DNA of 64,000 nucleotides from Physcia stellaris (taxonomy: Eukaryota > Ascomycota > Lecanoromycetes > Caliciales > Physciaceae). The position numbers were made by a program, and so were the translations under genes. Positions 35,790-45,566 of the stretch are shown here, one piece after another. The stretch spans positions 124,001 through 188,000 of the forward strand of contig JABSSW010000051.1 of the NCBI GenBank assembly GCA_018902385.1, written 5' to 3'. A model generated the notes under the pieces. The model was given only the letters and a program-made list of their open reading frames with translations, had not been told where the DNA came from and did no database searches. Every line of letters begins with the position of its first letter. Position 1 is the stretch's first letter.

Positions 35790-37157
35790 ATGCAGTACAG
35801 CAAGACTTTGATCACTCTACTTGGCCTGGTGCCAGTATTCTCAGAATGCCACATGCTCATGAAAACGCCTACCCCTTACGGCGCCTCCTCGCTCACTAAT
35901 GGGCCGCTCGACGCGAGTGGCTCCGACTACCCATGTAAGCAGCGCGCGGGAGTCTACGAGAAGGGATCCGCCTCCAACGAAATGGCCGTTGGCGCTCCAC
36001 AAACCCTCTCATTCACAGGCTCTGCTGTGCACGGCGGTGGTAGTTGTCAGGTCTCGATCACGAAAGATCTCCAGCCAACCAAAGACAGCGACTTCCGCGT
36101 CATTCTCTCGATCGAGGGTGGATGTCCCGCATCTGTGGCCGGTAACCTTCCACCAGATGAACATGGCAGCGGTGCATCACAATTTCAATATTCGATTCCG
36201 AAAGACGTCGCTCCAGGGGAGTACACGCTCGCGTGGACTTGGTTCAACAAAATTGGAAACCGGGAAATGTACATGAACTGCGCTCCTATCACAGTCACAG
36301 GATCGAAGAAGCGTGATGTCGACAACTCCACTACAGCCTACGAGCTCGAAGACAACATGTTCAAGCGCGACTTGAGCAGCCTCCCAGAAATGTTCAAGGC
36401 CAACATCCAGTCTGTCGCTGGTGACTGTCATACGGCCGATTCGACAGATCTGCAATTCCCAGATCCAGGACAAGTTGTACAGAAGAAAGGCACTGGACCA
36501 CTGGCGCCCCCAACGGGGAACTGCAAGGCCGCTTCCTCCGGTAGCTCAAGCGCAGGATCGGGCTCCAGTAGCGGAGCTTCAGCTGGCGGAGCTTCAGCTG
36601 GCGGCGCTTCAGCTGGCGGCGCTCAAGCTGGCGGCGCTCAAGCAGTATCCCCATCACCTGCTCCCTCAGCGGCAGCAGCAGGTTCGGGCTCGCCCTCGCC
36701 ATCAGCTCCAGTCTCTGAAGCCCCTTCAGCAACGCAGTCCGGTGACGCGATCCCCACGATCTACACCATCTTCGGTTCTGAAGCTCCTACCCCGTCTGGG
36801 GTTGCTGCCGCATCAGGTGCAGCTTCACCAGCGGCAGCTTCACCAGCGGCAGCCTCACCAGCAGCAGCCTCACCAGCAGCAGCTTCCCCCGCAGCAGCCT
36901 CCCCCGCAGCAGCCTCAGCAGCCGCACCTAGCGCTTCAGCCGTCGCCAGCGGAAGCGCCGGCGGTTCAATTGCAGGATCTGGATCAAGCTCAGGCGCCCT
37001 GACCTGTTCCCCAGACGGTACCAAGTTCCAATTGCCAGGTGGACCAATGCAGCCAGTTGCATTGGGGACCAAGTGTGTCAACGGTGCTATTGGGTTCGCT
37101 AACGCTCGGCGTGAACGCGCCAAGTTTGCACGCCGGGCTTACCCAGGTTGGAATTAA
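35790..37157 (+). CDS. Secreted copper LPMO, AA11 type, with Ser/Ala repeat linker and C-terminal module, 455 aa
   Basis: Intronless. The signal peptide (residues 1-20) is followed by His21 in HMLMKTPTPYG, so the mature chain would begin with the copper-binding histidine. The second brace histidine is His81 in SAVHGGGSCQ. The run WTWFNKIGNREMYMNC is typical of AA11-like enzymes. These oxidatively cleave crystalline polysaccharide; AA11 members act on chitin, and the substrate here is inferred. After about residue 240 comes a low-complexity linker with two 15-bp repeat arrays, SAGGA (36580-36650) and SPAAA (36820-36920). The final domain contains CSPDGTKFQLPGGP and VALGTKCVNG, a small Cys pair module seen on such proteins. 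The large antisense and shifted frames here are by-products of the repeats. Confidence 0.85.
   Translation: MQYSKTLITLLGLVPVFSECHMLMKTPTPYGASSLTNGPLDASGSDYPCKQRAGVYEKGSASNEMAVGAPQTLSFTGSAVHGGGSCQVSITKDLQPTKDSDFRVILSIEGGCPASVAGNLPPDEHGSGASQFQYSIPKDVAPGEYTLAWTWFNKIGNREMYMNCAPITVTGSKKRDVDNSTTAYELEDNMFKRDLSSLPEMFKANIQSVAGDCHTADSTDLQFPDPGQVVQKKGTGPLAPPTGNCKAASSGSSSAGSGSSSGASAGGASAGGASAGGAQAGGAQAVSPSPAPSAAAAGSGSPSPSAPVSEAPSATQSGDAIPTIYTIFGSEAPTPSGVAAASGAASPAAASPAAASPAAASPAAASPAAASPAAASAAAPSASAVASGSAGGSIAGSGSSSGALTCSPDGTKFQLPGGPMQPVALGTKCVNGAIGFANARRERAKFARRAYPGWN
36575..36925 (+). repeat. Two coding 15-bp tandem repeat arrays
   Basis: Array 1 (about 36580-36650) repeats a GGAGCTTCAGCTGGC-type unit encoding Gly-Ala-Ser/Gln-Ala-Gly. 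Array 2 (about 36820-36920) repeats a TCACCAGCGGCAGCT-type unit encoding Ser-Pro-Ala-Ala-Ala. Both lie in the linker of the LPMO and probably vary in copy number between strains. Confidence 0.75.
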
Positions 37158-38325
37158 ACCTCTTTACTCACTTTGACCTGATTGAGGCATAGAGGATGAC
37201 GTGGTAGATAAGAGAGGAACAGAGGTAATTACAGTCGTTACAGTCGTTTGATGCTAGGAATGTAAAAATGCAATGCGTGCGAGAAATGTAACAATAGAGT
37301 CATGCGCGTGCGCGTGTACAAGTTTGGAGTTAGATACCTCTTGACGAGGTCTATCGAATGAATGCTTCTCAAACAAATTGTTTGGTCGCTCTGAGATCTC
37401 GGTGAAATGATCCGCGCATTAATGTTGGCCATATGTTCGATAGTGATGGCTAGTCTGAAGCCCTGACGCTGTAAATGTGATATGATGTTTAAGAGTTAAA
37501 GGTTGGAAAGGAGTGATGTCTACGTTAGCAAACAATTCTTGCTTTGACCCCTGCCGGTATGAGAAAATCGAGGAAGCTAGGCAGAGCATCAAATTACTAT
37601 TGTGACTAGGTGCAGCATGGATTAATTACATGTAAGCGTTATCAAACCTTCCTATATGCTGAAAAGTACATCCTCCGCAGGTGCTGCAGTCAGGGTCCAG
37701 TTGTATGGACCGGCCAATTGGGACTAGCGCCTTGGCACCCGCATGGGTTACCTTAGCTTCTCTACTTACCTTGGTGACTCTGGTCAAGGATGAAATCCTT
37801 TCGAGCCTGTCCAGCAGAAATATATAAACCAATTTACGCTCATCACCCGCGGTGGTAAATACCCGACAACGGTCTCGTTGAAGGCCCTTTCAGAGTTTGG
37901 GCCGGCTACTCATGCCTGTTTCGCGTGAGGTCTCATAACTGCGCTAACAAGCCGCCCCCCTCCAAAAAAATTAATACCAGAAACCTTCAACATAATAGTA
38001 GCATTCTCTAAGTATAGTTATTCATAGGTTGTTTCATTTCGATCGCTTCTGCCCCTTTCAGTACTTGGCGGCCCGTTGCCCTTACTAGCCTTACTTTGGA
38101 ACAGCGAGTGTCGCTAATCGCTATCTACTTGAAGTTCAAGCTAGCCATACTGCTAGCCAGCCCTGACCCACGGGCGTGCCAAACCCACTATGGTCATGCT
38201 TACAACATATAAGACGCATCTTGCTCTGCTTTCGTTATGGTTATTAGACAATCCTCTCTGTCGTTCCAATCACGAGATCACCTTCACTACTACGTTCTAT
38301 CAAATCCACCTACATCTCCACCACC
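37158..38325. other. Intergenic region between two secreted-protein genes
   Basis: No gene is seen. A TATA-like CATATAAG occurs near 38205, about 115 bases before the next ATG, and pyrimidine-rich DNA follows it. Confidence 0.35.
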
Positions 38326-38978
38326 ATGTACAAACTCACAACCACCCTTCTCTTCCTTAGTCCCATCCTCCTTTCCGTCACGGCCAAGCCCCTCCTCCTC
38401 AACCGCGACGACGAGTCCCTGGAAAATCTATGCGCTAACAGCTTCGCATGCCCAGGCTATGTTGTATGCCCCGCCGAATCTGCCTGTGGGACCTCGCCAG
38501 TTGCGCCTTCAAATCTGCTTGGTCCTTACCCAAGTGATCAGGAAGAGAAAAATGTTTGTAAACCACCTTGTTTTCAATTGAATGCATCGGATAACTCATG
38601 TTTCACTTTCCCCATCAAATATATCACTCATCTCTAACATAAAATTCACAGGGACCCGTCTGCAGCAACACCGACCCCTCAACCCAAAAACCCTACACCC
38701 CTCCCCAAGGTACGCTCCTCTCAATGACAGAATACTGCGTCACGACAAGAGGCGCTGTCTGTGCGGGCGGCATTCTGACTTTCGCCTCTTCCCACTCCGG
38801 CGCATCGGGGAATCCAGATAACTGCGGCAATGCGTGCGACTGTGCGAAGTCGAAGTGTCCGGCTGTTATGCACCGCTGTGGAGATAAACAGTGTCATGGA
38901 GAGTGGCGGATTGGGAGTAGCTTGGGGAAGTGTGCGTGGGGACGAGGGACAGACTTGGGGTATTGTCCTTGTAACTAA
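38326..38978 (+). CDS. Cysteine-rich small secreted protein, about 184 aa, candidate effector
   Basis: Two exons fit best: 38326-38553 and 38652-38978, joined over a 98-bp intron with donor GTTTGT and acceptor TTCACAG. Both exon lengths are multiples of three. The signal peptide (MYKLTTTLLFLSPILLSVTA) is clear. The mature protein has about 16 cysteines, four in the first exon (CANSFACPGYVVC...C) and twelve in the second, ending LGYCPC. No enzyme motif is seen. Small size, secretion and many cysteines fit an apoplastic effector or antimicrobial-like protein, which is inference. The donor is not strong; reading on into the intron would instead end the protein at 38637. Confidence 0.6.
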
Positions 38979-40398
38979 TTAGAGATTGAAGGAGGAGGCG
39001 GTGAATGATGATCGTTGATTGAGAGGTTTGTATTGATTTTGTTTGAGCTGAAAGGGCCTTGAATACTCTTTTAAGAATGTAACACAACTGTCTGATTATG
39101 TAGGTTTAAGGGCTCCATCAAACCGAGCTACAATTTAACGCAAGGCAAGCCGATAGAAAATAGAGCTCTATAAAGCATTAACAAGCCAAGTAATCTGATT
39201 CTGATAACCTTCTCTGAGTGTGCATATTTGTCACTGCCGTACGGGCGGATTTCTGCCAAACATCTATGGCTGACCACGTGACGTCTCGCTTATTGAGATT
39301 TTCTTTTTAATGTCGCATTCGTTATTCCTTCCTCTCAACGTTGTTAACAACGATTTAAATCGCTGTACAATCTCCAATCGCGGGTTTTGACCTTTGAAAG
39401 GCTGTGATGGAGCTTGCACCCACGCTAGAAGTCGCTAATATTGGCTGGGCAACAGCCGAGCGAAGCGAAACAAGCGAGATATCAACATTCCCTTCCGAGC
39501 CCTCCAATCGAGCTTTCCTACCCACAAGGGTAGGATAAGGAACTGGCACCCTGATTCATAGGAAGACCATATTCCCAAGATTCAAGTCATGGCGTACGGA
39601 TACGACTCGCAGAGCCGTTTTTCAATTTGCCGCCCTGCAGACATGTCGATTATTGCCAAAATCCAAGGTGCCCTAGAATAGCACAGGGTATTGTACCTCT
39701 TCATAAGCAGCTGCAAGAAAGGCAATACTCCGGAACTCCGATCACGAATAAATTAGCCCCTTGGGAGATCAGTACATTGAAGGTTATTAACGGAGTCTTG
39801 TAGATTTCCGCTTTTGAGATAGTCCGAATGGGAAGGGATGTATTCTTCTTTTACTTACACCGCCTATGCGTCGATCAGAGACTTTGTGTGGCCTGGACGT
39901 TCTGTTTGGCTAATTGTCGCAACTGTTCTGGCAGAGCCTCTTCCTGTTGCCAAAGCATGAGTTGGAGGAGCTGCCTTGGAAGCCAGCTCTATGCTCAGCG
40001 CGTTCGAAAGCCATGGATGGAATCCCCACATCGTTAGAAAGAAGGATCATGGTGAAAAGCGGTGGAGTATCTGAAGCGCCATTTTCTCACGATAAGTACA
40101 GTAGTCACATCCCTACTCCTCAAACGCCGCCGTATGGTATCATCAGTTTGTGTCGCAACAGTCGAATTCAGCTTGTGAAGACGGATTTTTCTACCTCTTT
40201 TCAAACTTATTAGAGCAAGCCCTTTCGGATCTACCTTTTCTCCTTCGCTGGTCTTAGATACTCGCTCAACTCTTCGGCATGATCATTGCTTGCGCCGTCT
40301 CGAGAGTCGACGAACTGTGTCGGCTCTTTCCTCTCCAAAACCTGTTCAATGCCATTTATGTCTTCGTCCTCAATGCCATTATTTGTAGTATTACCGCT
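38979..40398. other. Stretch without firm genes
   Basis: Frames at 39355-39549 (-) and 39828-40213 (+) are seen. A shifted reading around 39850-39960 gives SFTYTAYASIRDFVWPGRSV-like sequence, which might be a remnant of a coding region, but I cannot assign it. Confidence 0.3.
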
Positions 40399-40893
40399 TT
40401 ACTGCATTCGATTCCCACGAAGACGATAATATCGGAAGGCAAAGGCAAGGAATGCTAGTAGTAGCACACCAAAGGGGACGCCGAGCCCGATCCCGACTTT
40501 TGCAGAGGGTGAGAGACCATTGCTTGAGGGCTTTGGTGATGGAGTAGATGTGGGTTCCTCTATTGCTGAGGTAGAAGAGGTGCTTGATGGCTTGGAAAAA
40601 GTTGTTGGGAAGAGTGAGGCTGATGAGCTTTTCTGTATTATTGTTGAGATCGACTAGGTACCGCGACTTGGAGTAGATGATGCAGAAGCTGCAGATATTG
40701 AGCTTATCAACGCGACTGCACTGCGGACAGGATCGAGGAAGTCATTCAGCGGGCTAGGACCGGTTACCATCGTTTTGGACCACCACTATAGTCGTCAATG
40801 CTGGACTTACTTTGCAGTGGAAGTATCTTGAGCATCGACGAGGCTGAGGATCGCAATCAGTGCTGGAATAATCCAGCCTGAACAGCTCTCCAT
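40399..40893 (-). pseudogene. Single-pass membrane protein with Ser/Thr-rich ectodomain, interrupted
   Basis: The start at 40893 encodes a signal peptide (MESCSGWIIPALIAILSLVD) and meets a GTAAGT donor about 80 bases on. A second exon then reads PLNDFLDPVRSAVAL and continues into a Ser/Thr/Pro-rich stalk, a strong transmembrane helix (VGIGLGVPFGVLLLAFLAFA) and a basic tail ending RLRGNRMQ. The layout is that of fungal cell-wall stress sensors or mucin-like anchors. One in-frame TAG lies in the stalk (near 40660) and no acceptable intron removes it, so the gene is either broken or misread there. The exact acceptor of the first intron is not resolved. Confidence 0.45.
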
Positions 40894-42251
40894 CTTCGTC
40901 AAGCAACGCTGGCAACGATCTCATCAAGTTGAGTGGCGGGCAAGACTGTCGGTTGAACGTTAACTGGCGGTGGCTTTAGAACCTTATTAAGCCTGGGTGA
41001 GGAGTTCATGTTGAAGAACGGTGATGAAGACTGAAGAGCATTTTGTTGTTCGTCACCACAGTAAGGCTCTCAGTTGGGGGCCAGCCTTGTCGTTGATAGC
41101 TTTCGAGCCTTGGTGCGTTGCCTGCCACAATAGGTCTCTCGTCCCACGTCTCCGCACTCTGTGCCTCTTGACTGCATTATTAGTGCAGAAATTTTCCGCA
41201 TCAGGTCGCTGGCCTCTTAGAAAGAATTTGCAATCTTCAACCCCCATCCTGCTATACACACCATACGCGGACCTTCACCTGGAAAAGTCCCACGAAGGCT
41301 TGCCGACCAATTGCGAATCCACCTGAAAAGCTCGGCTAAGGAAATCCACATCGCTCTAAATCATCCAAACAGATCATTCTATTGTTTGACAATTGGTTCC
41401 GACGGTCTCGAAATAGTGAGAACTGAACGAAAAAAGCAGAAACTACAACATTCCAGAAAAATGGAATGCCTGTTTGGCACCGAAGTTAGCGACTCCTCTC
41501 CGCCATTATTCTTTTCGCTTTTCTGGGAAGTCGCAACGACAGGAATAGAGAGATTCCTCGAAACCGACAGGAGATATCGTTTCAGATGTATGGAAGAATG
41601 ATGCTTTCCTCGAACATCACGGGACGGGGATAGATTCGAAAAAGTGTAAGGTGAAATTAAACAAGAACGGGAATGGAAACAGAGATATGGAGGTTGGATA
41701 TCTTCTCCGTTAAATCTCTCCAAGAAGCAGAGTCACAGCGACACGCTTGCCGATATCGGAAGCCAATGGTCTTGTCGAAATCCTCCTCAAGATGAAAGAA
41801 AGAATGGGTAACTGGTGTGCAGTTAGTGGACCTACTCGCAAGACCAAGAAGCTCCCTTATTGCGTGGGAAACGTAAGAAAAGTTCGAAGCCTCTTGACTG
41901 CTGACGGATCAAGACAAACCCGACCCAATCTTCACTGGCATACTTGCGGTTGAAATTTAGATTCAGGGCCGCCAACCACAACTGAGTGCCACGGTGACAG
42001 GCGAGTGTGCTAAGCAGGTCCAATCAAAGTCAGAGATCTGTCATGTCTTTTGAGCCCCATATGCGCCACTAATCGTACGAGTAGTGGACAGCGCTTGTAG
42101 CGCCTCGCATGCCGATGATGAAAAAACAACCATACATACCCGAAATTCCATCTAGATTTGCAAGAAATGCTTGTTACATCTGAGCACGCAACTCAGCAAA
42201 CAGCATCGTTCGGATTGTCCGGCCAGATAAGCACAGCTCTCTAGCTTAACG
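40894..42251. other. Stretch without recognised genes
   Basis: Frames at 41021-41326 (+), 41311-41601 (+) and 41379-41723 (-) overlap one another and carry no family signal. Probable promoter DNA for the secreted-protein gene at 42252. Confidence 0.3.
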
Positions 42252-42866
42252 ATGCTTCTGGGAAAACATGCCGTGCTTCTAGCCCTGACCTTTCTGTCCC
42301 TCAAGCTGGCAGGTGCGACACCCACGGGACTTACTGCTCGGGAATTAGAGGTCAGCAACCGACTCCATAAGGACTCTTTACCACACAATCCATCCCTTAG
42401 GATACACCGGAACGCCAGTCACCCAGTTCCATCCCTATCGCTCCCTCACCCAGTGGAATGCTTCCGAATCCCTGACACCCGCCTGCTGCGCCCCGAGGCC
42501 GAAGACTGCCGCCTCATCATCAACCACATCATCCTCGGCTACCCGTCCCCCATGTCCGAAATCACATTCGGCTACACCGACGCTGCGGATTTCGATCTCA
42601 GGGCCCCGGCGAACCAGAAATGGATCCATGGGAGCTGCGTCATTTTTCTGCGGAGTACCAATAGGCACAAGATTGGTCGGTTCCGGATAATCGATATCGC
42701 CATTGCGTCCGAGAGGGTGGTTTCGCAGTGTATCGATGGGAGAAAGGTTAATATGGAGGGGGTGGTGGATGTGGGCAGCGAGGAAGATTTGTTTTTTGTG
42801 GGTGTGGGAGGCGGGGCGGGGAATCGTGGGCCGAGGGGAGGGGGAATGGGAGTGAAAGGTATTTAG
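42252..42866 (+). CDS. Small secreted protein of unknown function, 204 aa
   Basis: Intronless. Signal peptide cleaved around residue 22 (LKLAGA|TPTG). The mature domain begins around PHPVECFRIPDTRL and has four cysteines (ECF, EDC, GSC, SQC) that can make two disulfides. Its alternating hydrophobic pattern (RLIINHIILGYPSPMSEITF) suggests a compact beta-rich fold. The style is that of a common fungal secreted family, but I cannot name a function. The last 20 residues are Gly-rich and look unconstrained. The overlapping - strand frame at 42435-43097 is its shadow. Confidence 0.65.
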   Translation: MLLGKHAVLLALTFLSLKLAGATPTGLTARELEVSNRLHKDSLPHNPSLRIHRNASHPVPSLSLPHPVECFRIPDTRLLRPEAEDCRLIINHIILGYPSPMSEITFGYTDAADFDLRAPANQKWIHGSCVIFLRSTNRHKIGRFRIIDIAIASERVVSQCIDGRKVNMEGVVDVGSEEDLFFVGVGGGAGNRGPRGGGMGVKGI

Positions 42867-44050
42867 ATGATCTTTGCTTGTTGATGGCTGTTTTTCTGAC
42901 GGAAAGGATGTAGAGCTTGCGATGTGATTCGAGCCGCCGCTACGGGATTTGTTCTGAGTATAGCTTGTTCTGGTCGGCTGACCGTTTCGTCGGCTCGACA
43001 AAAAGATGCGCAAAGGGTTATCTTCGTGATATATGGAGTCGGTCGAAAGACGGCGATGGCCAGATCTGTACAGATGTTTTCTAATGCTGTACACCACAGA
43101 TCCGACCCCCTATGTTGACGGAAGTCCCTCGCAGCCTTCGAATGCCTGATCAGCAGTCCCATCGCATGTGGTGCACGATCCTGTCCTCCCACAAAGAGCG
43201 CTCGAAGCAATTTTGCTGGGTTACTGTGAATATATGAGGCTTGTACCCAGGCTTGTTAGGATCACGCACAGCATGAACAGTGCTTCGATGCCATCGACGA
43301 GATCCCCTTCGAAGCCCATTTTTTCCTTAATTAACAGCGCATCGAGATGTCCATCCCTATGCCCGGCAGTCAATTCCACCCCTGATTCCGGAACAATCCT
43401 GCCCGTCCATTCTTGGATAGCCAACGAGGTGCCCAACCCCATGCGTGGCTTTCTCCAGTCGTTTAGCTGTCAATCAGTGCTCTAGATCCACCAAGCAAGC
43501 TCCTCGATAGGTTAAGAGCAATGATCTGGAAAGTGGCAACTGGCAAGTGCTTCGCCTACCTCGGGTCGCAAACAGACGATGCCGCGGCGCTTGAAGCGAT
43601 CCTATCCCAGGCACTGGTGCAGCCTGGCGTTCTGTTCTTAGCGCCTGGAGGTCGCCAATACTAGTGCCCGAGGGCTTCTTGATCCCAGTATAAGGCCGTC
43701 AATAATATTGTTGTTAGACCTCCGAAACATGAAACCATCGAGATGACTGGATGAGATACCCCGGTGGACCATGGTAAAGGCCACCCGCCGAGTATTTGGG
43801 TGCGCGGGGCCGTCTCGGTGTCTCCGGGCCTCGGCTCCCTGAAAGTCTAGCTGGGGAATGGCCTAAGCCACATCACTAAAAGGTGATTAAAAGCCGCAGA
43901 GGCGACCTATGAGATCCAAAGTGGCATAAGGCGACGTTGGTTATCTTGTACAAGACCTCCCTCAAGCTAGAAAAATCATAATTAGACAATTAGCATACCC
44001 TAGCCCAACAAAACCTTTTCATCTCTTAATTACCTTCCCATCATCCCATC
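42867..44050. other. Stretch without recognised genes
   Basis: Frames at 42863-43210 (-), 43168-43485 (+) and 43221-43442 (-) have no recognisable family. The last 100 bases before 44051 are C/T/A-rich and probably the promoter of the next secreted protein. Confidence 0.3.
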
Positions 44051-44822
44051 ATGATCCTTATTCCCATTTCCATCTCCATTCTCCTTCTCGCATCCCTAGC
44101 ATCAGCCAGCATCACATGCCTCCAAGTGGACCAAACCGCCACGGCGAAGTGGATCAATGCGGCGAGAGAGAGCTGTACCTGGACCGGGACTGTGGGCAGC
44201 AATTTCGGGAGGAATGATGGGAATGGAGGGATGTATGTCTCCCCCCTTCTCCTCCTCTCCTCTCCGACCCGACTCCAGTTTTTCCTCCCCGGTCCCAGTC
44301 CTTCCCCCGATTCTAGTTCTCCCCAACATCAACCATAAACCTAAATTGACAAAGCAAGCTAAATCCCCAACGAGCAGGTACGGCTGCAATGGACGGTAAT
44401 TAGGCGCCCTAGCATTGATAGTGTAGGATCGCGCTGACGAAGTAGATGCGGCGACGACTGTAGCGGTGGGACTTTCAAGGGGGCGCTCGGGAACGCGTAG
44501 TCTGTAACCCTCACCCCTCGAATGCCTGCCCCCAATTGGCTATATATTGACCAGGAGGACAACAATAGCACCCAAGATTGTTGGACTCACGATATCTGCT
44601 CTTATTTCCAGAACGCCTCCGGCGGCGCGCAGTGAGTCCCCTCTCCTTTTTACATCTCTCAGTAGGGCTGATGACATCCTCGCCAGGGATAAAAACTGCG
44701 GTGCAGCGTTCAGTGCCGCGGCGGACGACTATGCGCTTGGATTGATTAGTGGGTGCGGAGCTAGGAACCCGGTGAATGCGGTTCAGGTGCCGACCAGCAG
44801 GCCTGTCTGCACGGTGGTGTAG
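44051..44822 (+). CDS. Secreted Cys-rich protein with TQDCxxHDxC motif, 5 exons, 150 aa
   Basis: Exons 44051-44232, 44378-44395, 44446-44499, 44569-44631 and 44687-44822 total 453 nt, a multiple of three, all with GT-AG junctions. The signal peptide is MILIPISISILLLASLASAS. After splicing the middle reads YGCNGRCGDDC, GALGNAYTQDCWTHDIC and SYFQNASGGAQDKNCG, a conserved pattern of a fungal secreted family. The segment Q-D-C-x-x-H-D-x-C resembles the His-Asp active-site loop of secreted phospholipase A2, but no calcium loop was identified, so enzymatic activity is speculative. Exon 2 is only 18 nt. No single long frame covers the gene, so it is easily missed. Confidence 0.75.
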
Positions 44823-45566
44823 GGTGGTGGTTTGGGAGATGGTTGGATGGGGGTTCTACGGCTGGGTTTGGCGTTTGGGCGGAGAGGGTGGATTTGGTGG
44901 TTGGGATGAGGTTGAGGTAATCTTTGCATGCGGGGAAACCCCTGAATAGTCATACTTGAAGATTAGGTACACTCGAAGACATGGACATCCGGAAAGATTT
45001 CGTATCTGATGGTATTGGATGAAGCTGCAGATCTGTTTCCTGAACCTTGTGAGATAAGGTTTGGATGTTTGCGTGAGGGTTCAGTGTTTCCGAGGGCAAT
45101 CGCCGAGGTTGTGTACTCTACGCTTTTCTGGACTTGCTTGAGCGACTAAAGCTCTACTACCATGCATGAGAGCACCTAGGTATTATTGCGAACCATGAAG
45201 GATATGGATGGTGCTGGTATCCGTATTTGCCGACAACATATCCTTAATCCTAAGCTATCCTCTAGTCCAAAGGCCTGACACGAGCTGATCTGGGTCCTCA
45301 GTTGCACCCCTATTCCATGAGGATTAGCATCACACAATTAGAGAAGGGCGTCCACGAACCACAATTATAGTCATCCTTGCAAAAAATGCAACAGTATCTG
45401 TTAGGGTTTCTTGCGTCGAACTGCTGATGGATATTCGCACTTAGAAGGTCGTAGCACCCGGGTTTTTGGAAGCCCTGCGCACGTCTGCGGCCGAGTAGCC
45501 GTGGCAAGGCTCAATGCTTGCCCCTGTAAGGAGATGGATTGTTTTGTAACATTCTAATTCTTGAGG
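44823..45566. other. Convergent intergenic region
   Basis: No gene supported. G/T-rich just after the secreted-protein stop. Contains the presumed 3' ends of both flanking genes. Confidence 0.3.

Noticed and set aside
36421-37123. Long alternative frames on both strands inside the LPMO gene
   Set aside because: They arise from the GC-rich 15-bp repeats, which stay open in every frame. The LPMO frame has the signal peptide, copper histidines and family motifs.
38708-38728. A 21-nt GT...AG segment that could be read as an intron
   Set aside because: Too short to splice and a multiple of three. Reading through keeps the secreted protein in frame.
42435-43097. 220-codon - strand frame opposite the secreted protein
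   Set aside because: The + frame has a signal peptide and conserved cysteine pattern; the - frame is basic, His/Ser-rich and unstructured.
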